A stretch of DNA of 64,000 nucleotides, taken from the NCBI GenBank assembly GCA_022592435.1, contig JABYQS010000095.1, positions 93,369 through 157,368 of the forward strand, given 5' to 3'. Positions 12,767 through 24,943 of this stretch are shown here, piece after piece. Below the pieces are notes generated by a model. The model was not told where the DNA came from. It did no database searches and saw nothing but the letters and a program-made list of their open reading frames with translations. Source of the stretch: Cerioporus squamosus. Its lineage: Eukaryota > Basidiomycota > Agaricomycetes > Polyporales > Polyporaceae. A program made the position numbers and the translations under genes. Within the stretch, counting starts at the first letter, position 1. Each line of letters starts with the position of its first letter.

Positions 12767-13093
12767 GGCTCTTTTGAAGATAGAGGACTGGCGAGGCAGC
12801 TGGCGAGTGACGAGTGCAGGACGAGCGAGAGTGCGAAGCAGCATAGCGACAGCGTCCACAGGCACAGACGTGCTCGGTCAGACGTGTCTCACACTGCCAG
12901 CGTCTGTGTGACGCGTTTCCCCAGAGCACGTGACACACCAAACAAGTGCAAACGCGCCGGGTTTACAGCCAACGAAACGCGTCGGACGCGACTTGTTCAC
13001 CAACCACCACCTCCTCTACTCCCAGCCACCGTTCTCTGCGCCTTCCAGCACACATCTTCTACACTCACTTCCCCACACCACCTCTCACACACA

Positions 13094-13592
<499 letters not shown>

Positions 13593-13798
13593 GCGTCTCG
13601 TCTTTCTCCGTCTATGATGTATGGCTATGCTTCGTGGGTACATGTACTATATCTCTCAGCCTACTCTATCGTCGCGTCGTATTGCCCAATGATATGACCG
13701 TTGTACAAGAAGTATCGTGTGCATTGTGGTATCCATGAAGCCATTGAGAGGAGTCTCGTATGCCTACAGCGCATATAGTCATACACAAGACCGTCGTT

Positions 13799-15629
13799 TC
13801 ATTGGGAGAATGTCGCATTGTTACGGAGTTGGGCAATCGCATATTCGAACTCGGTGTCCAAGTCGTAACTCCATACTGGTTTCCAGAGATCTTGCAAGTC
13901 TTCAGTGAGCCCTTGCACAGTAGCCCCTCCAGTTCCATGGTGGTCGAAGACACTGCCGGCCCGTCGGCTGGCGTCCCACACCGTCTGCGATCGGGGTTGG
14001 CGAACGTCAGAGTAAGCCTGCAGCACGGCCTGTACGCGGTGACCATGTCAGTTGTACTTCAGTGTGCAAAATTTAAAAGGGTTACTCGCACGGCTTACCT
14101 GCATGTTCGCCATGCTTGTGTCTGGGTGGCTCAACAAGCGTGTCAACAGAAACGCGTCCTCGATGCCCTGCCCCGCACCAGCACCGAGATGGGGTAGCAT
14201 TGCGTGGGCCTGTCACGTTCTATGATCAGCCTGAGCGTACTGTCAACATCGTTCTGCTACGTACCGCATCGCCGAGTAAGGCTACGCGACCTTTGGCGTA
14301 ACTCTCAAGAGGCGGGTGAACCACATGCACCGACCACCGCATCGTCTTCTCCGGCATCAAGCGGAGAAGGGTGGTAATGTCTGAACCCCAGCCGTCGAAT
14401 TCCTTCTTGAGATCCTCGCGGGATATCTCGTCGACCCACGGCGTACCAGCGGGAAGGTTCTGGGAGCCGATGGGAATGTCGTATCTTGCGGAGAAAGCCG
14501 CTACATTAATCTAATAGGTGGCGGGCATGATGTTATTTCCTGCAGAGATGAGTAGGACGTCGTGAGAGCGTACAAGTTCGCCATTCTTGATGGGTACCAC
14601 GATGATATGCTGCGGCAACGCGATGCACGTCAGTCTTCGGGCGGGTTCGCACAACGGGACCGGGTCCGCCACTCACCTTGTCCGGGCCGAGGAAACATGC
14701 CGGACGATCGGTCAACTGCGTCTTGAACCCAGCAGCTTTGAGCAGCGCGGAGGGTATAATGCCACGATACGCGGCTGTGTTGCTGTACGCGACGTGCTTC
14801 TCGCCCGCGGCTCCCACCGCCGTCCCACCCGCACTCACGACGAAGTCGCGAACAGTGCTCTTGATTCCATCGGCTCCCAGAACGACGTCCGCCTCGTGGG
14901 TGGACCCGTCCTGGAAATGCACGACGAGTTTGCCCCGGCTAGTGGGATGTTCCGAGATTGAGGTGCAGCGTTTGTTGAAGTGCGTGTACCGTGGGTCCAC
15001 CTGTCCAACTAGCGCATCCAGGAAGACGGCCCTGTGTGAAGAGAAGGTCAGCGGCCAGTCATTGGGCTGGGTCTCAGGGTCATCCGAAGTGAAATCCCTG
15101 TCAGGCTTACCGGTGCATGCTGATGCTCGCGTCTTCTGTGGCAGGGGGATACTGACATCGGTGACGTGAGCAACCGGACTCGATTTCATACCGGGCCCGG
15201 GGGCTCGGTGTCGGTACGTACTTCATAGACCAGTTCGTGGTCCCCGACTCCGGAGTAGAACAGGAAACCCTTCGAGCTCAAGCTCCCCGGTGGGAGCTTC
15301 CCGAGCACGGCATCCAAGAGGCCCATGGCCTTCAGCGCTCGGACAGCATTCGGGCCTGTGAGTCAGAGAATAAGCGTCCGCAGCAGGATGGGAGATATGG
15401 TGTAGTTCGTGCTACCTAACCCGATGCTCGCTCCAACTTCGCCGAAAGCTGCCTGAATAAGTAGTACGACGTGAGACATGGACTGCTGCGCTAGTTGGGA
15501 CCGACGTACCGCTGCTTCGAAGATCTCAACCGGAATGCCGGCCTTCTGCAGCGCGATGGCACACGCGAGGCCGCATACGCCTCCGCCGACGACCGCCACC
15601 TGGAAGTCTTTCGTGGTTGGCTTCGACAT
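13799..15629 (-). CDS. FAD-dependent monooxygenase (salicylate hydroxylase-like), tandem copy 1
   Basis: Class A flavoprotein hydroxylase that would use NAD(P)H and O2 on an aromatic or similar substrate. Starts MSKPTTKDFQVAVVGGGVCG with the Rossmann GxGxxG. Introns then lead to AAFGEVGASIGLG and PNAVRALKAMGLL. The DG motif appears as EADVVLGADGIKSTVRDF (about 14865-14900), followed by RVALLGDA split from AHAMLPHLGAGAGQGIEDA by an intron near 14200-14265; this is the conserved GD FAD-ribityl motif. The tail QAYSDVRQPRSQTVWD to the stop at 13799 is typical. About 440 residues with several 50-90 base introns. It is followed on the same strand by a close paralogue (15961-17720); both keep similar intron positions, so they are a tandem duplication. 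The substrate cannot be told. Confidence 0.87.
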
Positions 15630-15960
15630 CAGTGAAATGGTAAGTTGTATGGGATGTTTGCTGTTGAAGATAAACAGGCGCAGGAGATGGCTTTATGTAT
15701 ACAGCTCCTGTGTAGTTGCCGGACGCACCGATTTGTGGTTATCGACGCGTCACTGACCGGCAGCTGCGTAGTGTGCAGGACAGAATTTTGACAAGCGCAT
15801 CAGTATCTGCGGCGATAGCACTTAGTACCTGATCAGTCCGACCTGACCTGACCGTCTGCGAACGTAGCACAGCCACACGTAGTGATGGATACCTCTGCAG
15901 ACAGAATGGCAGTAGTACACGCGTATTCCCGGCATCGATTTACACGGAAGTTGCCTTACT
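15630..15960. other. Intergenic space between tandem monooxygenases
   Basis: About 330 bases between the 5' end of copy 1 and the stop of copy 2, both on the minus strand. No open frame with family support is seen. It presumably holds the promoter of copy 1 and the terminator of copy 2. Confidence 0.5.
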
Positions 15961-17720
15961 TCAGAAGGTTCCGTTGGCACGCAGTATCCCAACTGCAGAC
16001 TCGAGGTCGCGATCGAGGTCGTGGTGCCAGATCGGTGCGCACATATCTGCCAAATCTTCCCTCAACCCTTCTGGGGTAGACCCATGAGGACCGTGGAAGT
16101 CATACACTTTACCAGCCAGGTCGCTGACCTCCCACACCATTTGGGCCCGCGAGCGGCGGATATCGGAGTAGGCCTTGAGAACGGCCTAATAGAGATGATG
16201 TTAGCGTGGCCATACTCTTGGGAACCTCCGTACCAACCGGCATGTTTTCCGCGTTCGTCTCTGGACGTCTGAGAAGACGAACAAGCAGAAGTGCGTCTTC
16301 GAGGCCTTGCCCGGCCCCGGCACCCAGATGGGGTAACATGCCATGCGCCTGTAGAAGCGTGAGTCGGCATATCATCCACGGTGTCGGCTCATTCATGGGA
16401 ACACACCGCGTCCCCGAGCAATGCCACGCGCCCTCTGGTGTAGCTCTCAAGCGGCGGATGGACGACGTGAAGGCACCACCGGGAAACCTTTTCCGGCATG
16501 AGCCGGAGAAGGATTGAGACATCAGGGCCCCAACCGTCGAAGTGCTTCTGCAATTCATCGCGTGGGACATCGTCGACCCATATTGATTCCTTCGGCAGAC
16601 TCTGGGTTCCTATGGGAACATCGTAGTTCGTGGAGGATGCCGCGACCATGACCTACAGAAAGTATATCGGAGATTACATGGAGCAATAGTCGGACGGTCA
16701 AGGGCGCGTACCAGGTCTCGTGCCTTCATGGCGATGAAGACGACATGCTAGGACGAGGTGCCCAAAATCGATGAACGACACTGATTTCCCGGGAAACATT
16801 TGAGTTGCGCACCTTGTTCGGACCCACAAAGCATGCCGGTCGGTCGTTCATCGGTGTTGTGAACCCTGCAGCCAGGAGGGCAGAATATGAGACTAATCCG
16901 CGGTAGTAGACCGTGTTACTGAATGCGACACGTTGAACCGCTGATTTTCCCATCATATCGGCACCACTGCCATTCAAGACGAAGCCCCGAATCGTACTCT
17001 TGATGCCGTCTGCACCAAGCACAATGTCCGCCTCGTGTGTAGTACCATCGGAGAAGCGCATAATGAGTGGCTCAGTATTGGTGGAGGACTCCGCGATAGA
17101 CACACAACGCTTGCCGAGGTGGGTGCGGTGTGAGTCTACTTCGCTACTCAATGCCTCAAGAAATGCCGCGCTGAGAGTGCCGTATTTCAGGCTCGTGACA
17201 TACGTCTAGCATGTGAGAATCCTACCGTTGCATGCTGACGTTCGGTAGCTCCGGAGCAGGGGGATACTATCAAGTGGTGAGTATCTGTGGAGGTACCGTG
17301 AAAGTCGGCCATGATAACGCACGTCATACACTAGTTCATGGTTTCCCACTCCAAAGTAGAAGAGGAAGCCCTTCACAGCACGGTTGACCGGAGGAAGTGT
17401 CCGCAGCACGGGTTCGAGTATGCCCATGGACTCGAGAGCACGGACAGCGTTTGGGCCTGTGAGGGGACTAGATATTCACACGCAAGCTTGAACTGAGGGA
17501 GGTTGGCACACCTAGGCCGATGCCTCCTCCAATCTCCCCGTAGGCAGCCTGCAACGCAAAGCAGTTGAGAAGGAGCACAGGGGAGCAGGAGGTAGCATAC
17601 TGTAGCTTCGAAAACATGCGCCTCGAATCCCGCTTTCTGTAACACAACGGCACAAGCCAACCCGCATACTCCTCCACCGACGACGGCAATGCGAAACTTG
17701 GTCGTATCAGTCCCGTGTCA
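15961..17720 (-). CDS. FAD-dependent monooxygenase, tandem copy 2 (start codon unclear)
   Basis: Paralogue of the 13799-15629 gene. After splicing, the reading is KFRIAVVGGGVCGLACAV, AAYGEIGGGIGLG, PNAVRALESMGILEP, YDYPPAPELPNVSMQR (the small exon at about 17225-17267), EADIVLGADGIKSTIRGF, FDGWGPDVSILLRLMPEK, and RVALLGDA joined across an intron (about 16360-16410) to AHGMLPHLGAGAGQGLEDA. It stops at 15961 after AVGILRANGTF. FAD-binding and substrate-domain motifs are all present, so most of the gene looks functional. The beginning is odd: the frame encoding the Rossmann strand runs back to a TGA with no ATG, at the place where copy 1 has its start. Either a 5' non-coding exon supplies the start or this copy has lost it. 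The 5' end given is approximate. Confidence 0.78.
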
Positions 17721-18143
17721 AGCTGCAGCATTCTCAAGCTTCAGATCATGCAGCCAAGTTGAATGAAATGTTGTCAGGTTGGACAGACTACTCGCATAGA
17801 GTGTTTGGTCTGAGGACAAGGGTATGCGCGGCAACGCCCGAAGCAACTATGCCCGAAAGAGCGGATAAGCTTCTGATCCTAATAGGAACAAACAACGCTT
17901 ATGGCCTCGCAGTGCAAGCGTATGTTTCAAAACATAGCATCTCCTCTGCCCTGAAGCTGCCTCTGTGCTGCCTGTGTCTCTGCTGCTGTCGATACTCGAT
18001 TCTTGTCGTTGCTGTCTTCAGATAGCGAAGATGGCGCACCGATCACGTGTGACTGTTGCAGTCCGCACTGCCCTTCGCAGCTCCCACCCGTATCGAGGCC
18101 TCGTCCAGCTCCTTCACGTCTTTCCAAACATCGAGACTCCGCC
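17721..18143. promoter_or_regulatory. Divergent intergenic region, monooxygenase copy 2 / kelch gene
   Basis: About 420 bases between two divergently transcribed genes, so it probably holds both promoters. No specific operator or TATA element could be assigned with confidence. Confidence 0.3.
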
Positions 18144-19403
18144 ATGCCGCAGGCTCACTGGTTCTCACTGTCCAAGACCCCGTTCCTTGCCCGCTCGTCG
18201 CACTGCATTGCTGTCACGAAGTCGGGCGTGCTCATCGTCTATGGCGGAGAGCTGAAGCCGCGCACTCCGATCGATAGCGGATCCGGACACGACACTACCC
18301 CGCGTGGCTCCCTCCATGCTTTCGATTTGGCGAAGAGTGTGCTCTCACAAGGATGGAAGCTGCTTACTTCAGACACCAACAACATCGCGCCTGGCGAGGC
18401 GGACGCGCCCATTCCCGAGCCGCGCGTAGGCGCGGCTACCATATGGCACCGCGACGCCCTCTACCTGTGGGGAGGACGCGGCGGGAAGGACATGACACCT
18501 CTGGACGCGTATCAGGCAGGTGTATGGAAGGCGACCGTCCACTCCAGTCAAGGACCTCAGCAATCAGTCCGGTGGGAGAGGATCGCTGCTGGAAATGAAG
18601 ACGAGGCGCCGATCGCTCGCAGCTACCATACCGCCGTCGCGCACGGGGTGAGTCAGTCTCGCTCTTTCACTGCACCTTTTACGTGCTCACTAGAGACAGG
18701 ACCACCTCTACGTGCACGCTGGATGTCCGGCTAGTGGGAGACTCAGCACGCATGCACGCGTTTGATCTCAACAAGGCGGTATGGAAGACGCTCGCTCCTG
18801 CTCCGGAGCCTGGTCGCGGCGGTACTGCTCTCGTCGCGACCATCATAGCCGGAGACAAAGACGTGCTTTTGCGCTACGGTGGTACGTTCCGCGATCTCAC
18901 GCACAATCACGCAATGACTGATGCTTGCGCACATAGGCTTCTGTGGCCATGAGTTGCCTCCTTCCGGCGAAGTCGATGTGTACGACATCTCAGAAGACAC
19001 ATGGGTCACTGTCCAGCCCTCCGCCGACCCTGCGCACGGTACACCTGGGCCGCGGTCGATGCATGGCTTTGTTCAATTCAAGTCCCCTCTACCCGAGCTC
19101 GCGAACGCTGTCGTAGTCGTCTATCACGGCGAGCGCGACGCGAGCAGCCTCGGGCACGCAGGCGCCGGAACCTTCTGGGATGATGTATGGATACTCACGA
19201 AGGAGCCGAACGACAATATCTCCTCCGGATGGCAATGGCAGAAGCCTGACGTTGTCGCAGACGACCACCTTCCGGAGGGCCGGGGGTGGTTCCCTCCCGT
19301 ATCCTGGATCGATGGCCATGGAGACACCAAGATCGTGATGTTCGGCGGATTGCTATCCTCCAACGATCGCTCCGACGAGCTTTGGGAGCTCGAAATCAAT
19401 TGA
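18144..19403 (+). CDS. Kelch-repeat beta-propeller protein
   Basis: Starts MPQAHWFSLSKTPFLARSSH and contains kelch-type blades: SGVLIVYGGELKPR, ATIWHRDALYLWGGRGG, RSYHTAVAHG, DHLYVHAGCPASGRL, HAFDLNKAVWKTLAPAPEPG, DVLLRYGG, EVDVYDISEDTWV, and IVMFGGLLSSNDRSDELWEL before the stop at 19403. This fits a six-bladed propeller similar to fungal nitrile-specifier/galactose-oxidase-like kelch proteins, a protein-interaction or small-enzyme fold; the partner is unknown. Introns at about 18648-18699 and 18881-18938 join the blades cleanly. One problem remains: between CPASGRLST and HAFDL the frame shifts by one base around 18752 with no room for an intron, so the gene is either frameshifted or carries a sequence error. 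The start was chosen as the first ATG before conserved sequence. Confidence 0.75.
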
Positions 19404-19734
19404 TGGGGGCGTATGGTATGATAGTCGTGTCACCTTCGGCCTCGTAGTCGCCCACCCCGACAAACGCCGTATCGTGAGAGGTATCAGGTTTAGCGTATGA
19501 TGGTGGGGTGAGCGATGTCGAAGAATTGCCCATCTCGCCCGGAACGCTGACGAAGGAATGAAATGCGCAGTTGCGTCTGTGCTCGGATGTAGCGACAATG
19601 TATGACCGAGGCCGCAGGCGTGTACGACATGGCGATCAAATCTATTTATGATGCATATGGTTAGCACGGAGCTGGTCGTCTGAAGATTACAATTAGGGCG
19701 GCGTGCGTCCGCATGCGCGGTTGCTTCAGTACTG
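19404..19734. other. Convergent 3' intergenic region
   Basis: About 330 bases between the stops of the plus-strand kelch gene and the minus-strand XPF-like gene. Only 3' untranslated sequence is expected; nothing else is visible. Confidence 0.5.
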
Positions 19735-22700
19735 TTAATCTCCGACGCCGACGTCACTATCTCCAATGTAGGGTACGGAGTTTAGCGACGACGAGGCGTC
19801 GGCGTCGATAGGAGACGACGGCGGCAGCTGCATGGTTTCCAGGCGATGAGCCATCTCCACATTGAAACGCTCCTGATGGTAAGATAGGTGTGGTACCACA
19901 ATGTCAGCGATCCCAGGAAGCAGATACATGTCGAACACCCACCATTCTCTCGGCGCCGACCAGTGCCCCATACTCCACAAGCCGTTCGCTAGCGGTCTTC
20001 TCTAGGAATGCCTCGAGAGTCGTATGAGACAGCAAGAGAGACGCGGCAAACTGATTCATTCCTGGGACGCCGCTCAAGTCGTACTCGCCCTGTGACGACC
20101 GGCGTCAGCTCATTGTTCTCAGAGGGAGAAGGATGAAACCACACACGTCTCGCTCTTCGTGAGTCAGCCACAGCCGCTCTCCCCATATTGCGCCGCTAGT
20201 CGTGTCCCTGGCCTCTGCCGCATCGCCGTAGAGCCGCGCAAACGCAGCCGCTTCCTCCACGGAGTTCGCAAACGCATATTCCACCAGCGCCGCCGCGGAC
20301 TTAGTCTGGACGCCCTCCGAGATCGACAGATCGCGCCGCAGCTTCCTGACCGCCTTCACCACGGGAGGACTCCACGCGCTTGCGGTCAGCTTGTCGGAGA
20401 AATCCCTGTCGCCCCGGTAGTCCCAGGAAGACGGGTAGCACTCGAAGATGACTAGAAGCCGGTTGTACCGCCAGGAAAGGCGGGTCAGGAGCGCCGCGAC
20501 CGAGTCGCCGCGCGATGGGAGCACCTCCAGCGAGAAGAACAGCACTGCAGTCTCGGAGTCCATGATGATATGTACGTCGTCCGCGTCCGCGCCCAGATGT
20601 TCGCGCTCGATGAGCTCCACGGCGCAATAGGCTGCGAGGGCACGGACGAGGGCACGCTTCTGGATCACGGTCATGGAGGCTATGTACCGGTGCGCAGTAA
20701 CGGGTGGTTCGAAATCGTCCGGGAAAAGCAGCGTGCGGTCGTCGACAAGCTCCGCGGGTGTGTCTCGAGTCCCAGGTCCGTTGGTGTCGGGTACGCAAGG
20801 GACAGCTTCCGTATGGCCCGTTGGTTGAGAAGAGGCAGGCGCAGCGGCAGTAGACTGCACAAGAGAGCCTTTCCCGCATAGAGTCAGGAACTGTTCAAGA
20901 GATTGGCGAGCAGAAAGCGCAGGCAGGGCGGGAGCAGCAGTCCTGGGTTTATCAGTACGCACGACTGCGTCGGTAGCGGTGCCTTGATGTTGCGAGGATC
21001 GCGAGAAGGCGTGTATATCTGTAGGCGTAACCACCGAGGATAGCGCGAAAGCCCACGTGATGAACTCTTGAGAGATATCTTGAAGCTGGAGTCCATCTGC
21101 AATAGTGCTCTCCGGAAGTTCCATCTGCGAGGCTGGTACACAGTGATCGGCAAGAAAATCGAGAGGCGACGGGGAGGGAGCTGTCCAAGCCGCAGTGTAA
21201 GGATCAAGAACGTACTGCCGAGGAGACATGTCAAAGTTGTACTCGTCGAAGTACACGGGATGCATGTCGGGAAATAGGTCGCCGTCCGTGGTGGGCCCGT
21301 CAAAGCCTTCCGCGTCGTATGCTAGTTGACCAAATGGACCGGAACCGTCACTGTCCGGCTGAGCGGTTTCTTCGTCAACCATGAAGACACCCGAGTCATG
21401 ACAGACCATGTCAAGGATCTGCTCTGCCGGTGTCTCGTCGCCGGATTCCTGGAAGCGAACTCTCTTCCTCGGACGTCCGGATTCTGAAGATGGATAGGCC
21501 TGGGGTTCACATTCGTTCTCCTTGTCGCTGCTTCCAGTGTCCTCTTCGTCTTCCGAGACAGAGGCAGACCGGCCAAGCGCCTTCTGTCTCCGCGGGCAAG
21601 CACCAGACCAGGATCTGCCGAAGATAAGTAATCGACGTGCGCAGTGGCGAGTTGATCGTCTGCAGACCACACCGTCTCCGTGAAGGTAGCAGCGGTGAGC
21701 ACAGGCTGTGAACCGAATACCGTGGTGCCGTCCAGGAGCAGAGCAAGCTGGGTGACGATCTCGACCTGCGGTAGACCTATTGCTTTGGCTAGCTGGGGGC
21801 ATGCATCATTTGAGACATCGGCGACCTCCTCATCCGTCGGCACTGTCCTCCCGTACTTGAACGGACTGCGGGAAAGATGTTGAAGCTTGGCATTCTGTAC
21901 TGAGGAGGACAGTACTCACATCCAACTGAGCTCGATCTGCAGCGGTCCCAGTCCCTTGACCTTCTTGATACATCGCATCTGAGATTCTGTGCGGAACATA
22001 TCTTCCTGAACGTTGGGGTTACCCGACTTCCCCGGCGCGAGGAGATCGGACAGTCGACCAGGCAGTAGAGGGTTCCTGGGATACTCGTTCGGAGGGCGCA
22101 GCATTGGAACTGAGGATGATGGAAGGAATCAGGATATGAATGAAGAAGATCGGAGCAAGACATCATACCATCCATGAGCATCCCGTCTTTTTCGTCCAAC
22201 TTTTCCTCAAGAATGAGGTGAATAGGGTCTTCGTCGCCCATATGGTCGCCGCACGCTCGCTCTACGGCCTTCACCGCAGAAACGATGAAGTCATCACTAC
22301 TGAGTGGATCATCCGCCGCTTGCGCTCTACGAGACTGACTGCCAGCAGCTTGGGATTGGTCGTCAGCAGCTGAAGGCGGTTGCCCGAGCATAGACATGGT
22401 GATGGTGGTCCTTGGAGATGAAGGCCGTGACTTGGGTGAGTAAACGATACGTGGACCATGGACCTGAGACGGCCGGATGAGCGGAGAGAGGAATGCTGAG
22501 AGGCTATGTCCCTGTAAGCAACACAGGAGAGATCACACGGCCAAATATATGCGTACTCGGTATCCTGTCCCGGCAGCTTGGGATGCGATCGCGAGCCGCC
22601 AATCTTCTCGCACCGTGGAATCTGATATTCCTCTTCGCATATAGTCAGCCAAAACATTCCAGTTGGGGCGCGAGGTGGTACCCACCCAATGGTTGAAGCT

Positions 22701-24219
22701 CCGTGGTATATGGAATCGATGAAGAGGGTAGAAATAGTTCATCTATATCACTTGAAATATCAGCAAGCGAAGGAGTCCCGGGTGTTAAGGGTAAGGGAGA
22801 GGTCTTGAAGGCTTCTGTGAAAACGAGAGTCAGCACACCATGGCAGCTCATCGATAAATAAAAACACACGCCAGCCGTCGACTAGAACCAGATGTTCGTT
22901 TGCTAAGTCCTCGTCTCCTCTTCCTTCACTTGTACAGGCACGAGCCACGTCTCGGGCCGTTCTAGCACGGCCTCCAGGGAGGTAGAGAAAGATTGGGCTC
23001 CTTGCTGCGGTTGTTTGTGTCTGCGACCCGGTCCCTGATCGCGAGGAAATAACGGAAGCATGGCGGGTTTGGGTTCGTCGATCGGAGGAGACGCAGCGCG
23101 CAGGAACTCTTCGTATGGTCTATGGATAGATGCCTGAGGACGAGCAGACATGGCAGGTATTGACTGAATGAGCGTGACCACATCGCGGTGGGTGGCGGGA
23201 TCGATTGTGAATTTGTTACCCCTGTTGCCAACGCTCAATGATAGATTCGTTGTGAGAAAATAGACCGAGACGTACAACGCATCATCCGTACGAACGGAGG
23301 GGTCAGACAAAGGGATCATATCTACCTTTTCAATCTGCAAGAACGAAGCAACTCGTCCTCCGTCCGAGGCAGGAGAAGCGCACTCTGTCCAGGCCGAGGC
23401 GTCTCCTTTCTCGCTCGTGAGGTGAGCACCGGGGATAGAGGTCGCTGTAGCCGGAAGTTCTCGTGGTCATCTGCAGGCGCGATCTGAGCGAATGACATTC
23501 GCACAATGTCCGCACAGCCTACTCACCGTCGTTGCCAATTCTCCATTGCTGTTCCGCTACACATAGGCCACGACCAGCTGGAAGACACCGCTTCAAGTAC
23601 AGTAGCGCTTCTGCATTCTCTACCTTCCAGCGCTCTTCATACAGATCTAGCTTGGACAAACCCCACCGTTGCGAGAGGGTCTCGAGCGGGTCGACCGGAA
23701 GAGCAATGCAGGTCGGACCTGCCAACGGGACATAGGACAAGCATTCCGACAGAGTCTATGCATCCGATATGTCAGCATACATACACAAGGTATAGTCAAA
23801 TATATGCGCACGTCAGCTACGGATTCTTGCGTCCATGTCACGTAGTTTGTTGCCAAGTGAGTGAGGGCGTATTTCAGAAGTAGACCACGGATGTGTGCAC
23901 GAAGCTCAAGTTCCCTATCGACGGTACTGGTACCAATATCCATGACGTGTCCTGTAGACCCGTGTTGTATGATCTCGAGCGCATGCGAGTCCTGAAAAAG
24001 GTGGGCGACTTGGTGAAAGCACTGAAGTGAAGTAGTAGTATGTGACTGCCGACTTGAACCGACGCTGACGACTCGGACGTCGGGCCGCGGCCGATACCTG
24101 CCATATCGGGCGAGCGCGTCTGGTTGCAGGCCTCTATTAGGCGCCCGTTGTACCGCCAGCTGCAGCACGCCGCCACGACTTGGCGACGACGGTCGAGTCT
24201 CTTCTGCATGGCCAGCCAT
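19735..24219 (-). CDS. Large multi-exon protein with inactive XPF-like region, probable Zip2/SHOC1 (ZMM) homologue
   Basis: Roughly 1200 residues in many exons from MAGHAEETRPSSPSRGG (24219) to a stop at 19735. The N-terminal part (22.9-24.2 kb) is low-motif. The middle (20.6-22.4 kb) is acidic and Ser-rich with a basic patch GRPRKRVRF. The C-terminal region carries VHIIMDSETAVLFFSLEVL, LTRLSWRYNRLLVIFE and YAFANSVEEAAAFARLYG, which fit the strands and helices of the XPF nuclease fold but lack its ERKxxxD catalytic motif. After an intron comes EYDLSGVPGMNQFAASLLL, resembling the helix-hairpin-helix entry. That combination is known from Zip2/SHOC1, the meiotic crossover factor that works with Spo16 and Zip4. 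Assignment is by architecture; other XPF-fold scaffolds cannot be excluded. Exon joins in 21.8-23.8 kb are not fully resolved. Confidence 0.55.
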
Positions 24220-24385
24220 CTTGACTCTCCCAGTGGATCCTGGTGCAAAGAAAATACCTATATTACTTCTACCTTGATACCTGAGTGATGCCTTCATCTG
24301 GCAAGACCGCTCCCGTCGCAAGCTGTAAGTGCTATTAATCACTCCGATGGACCTTCAGAGCCCTAGTCACTGATGCCGCTCCGCG

Positions 24386-24943
24386 ATGGCTGTCAAGTCC
24401 ACTGTCCTCCACTGCCTTACCGAGGATCTCTTGTATACCCCGAAGGCGTTCCTCTTAAAGTATGTACTCGTTTGGTTGCGTGCTCATTTGTTTCAAAGGC
24501 CTGATCGTCCCATAGAAACTCCTCGACGCCAGGAACACCCGGGCAGGGTGGGTGCTGCAATGCAGCTGAACGAAACAATCGACCTCTACATTTTTGCCGT
24601 GTGCCATAACCCAGAGCTGAATCTGCTCTTTGAGCTCTTGGAGCAAGAATGTCCAGGCCAGCTGGCAGACGTTTACATGAAGTTTATCTGTGATTTGTAT
24701 TTGGGAGGTTGGTCTTACGCTCAATTACATGCAGCGTCGACTGACGGACAGCTTGACTCCCAGCTTCATGGCCTCTGCCTCAAAAGGGATGTTCCAACTC
24801 ATGCGCAACAATATCACGCTGATCACAGACGGTGACCCGCTCCCACCTATGCGTCGCTACAAATTGCTGATTCTGCACGGCTAGGTCTTCTATGAAGGAA
24901 GACGACGCTCTTCAGCTCGTCTTGTCGGAGTTCCAGGCATAGT
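24386..24943 (+). pseudogene. Carboxylesterase remnant (C-terminal third only)
   Basis: This matches only the end of the intact esterase at 25686-28097. Parallel segments are EDLLYTPKAFLLK (cf. [15 protein letters not shown]), NPELNLLFELLEQ (cf. [12 protein letters not shown]), LADVYMKFICDLYLGG (cf. [16 protein letters not shown]), QLMRNNITLITDG (cf. [13 protein letters not shown]) and VLSEFQA then a stop (cf. VLTEFQK). The pieces lie in different frames, and the N-terminal two-thirds with the catalytic serine is missing. The histidine position (FHASEL in the intact gene) is replaced by CHNPEL. It is therefore a decayed tandem duplicate. Confidence 0.75.

Noticed and set aside
24030..24075. 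tRNA-like T-arm sequence (ggttcaagtc on the minus strand)
   Set aside because: No acceptor or anticodon stem around it, and it is coding sequence of the Zip2/SHOC1-like gene.
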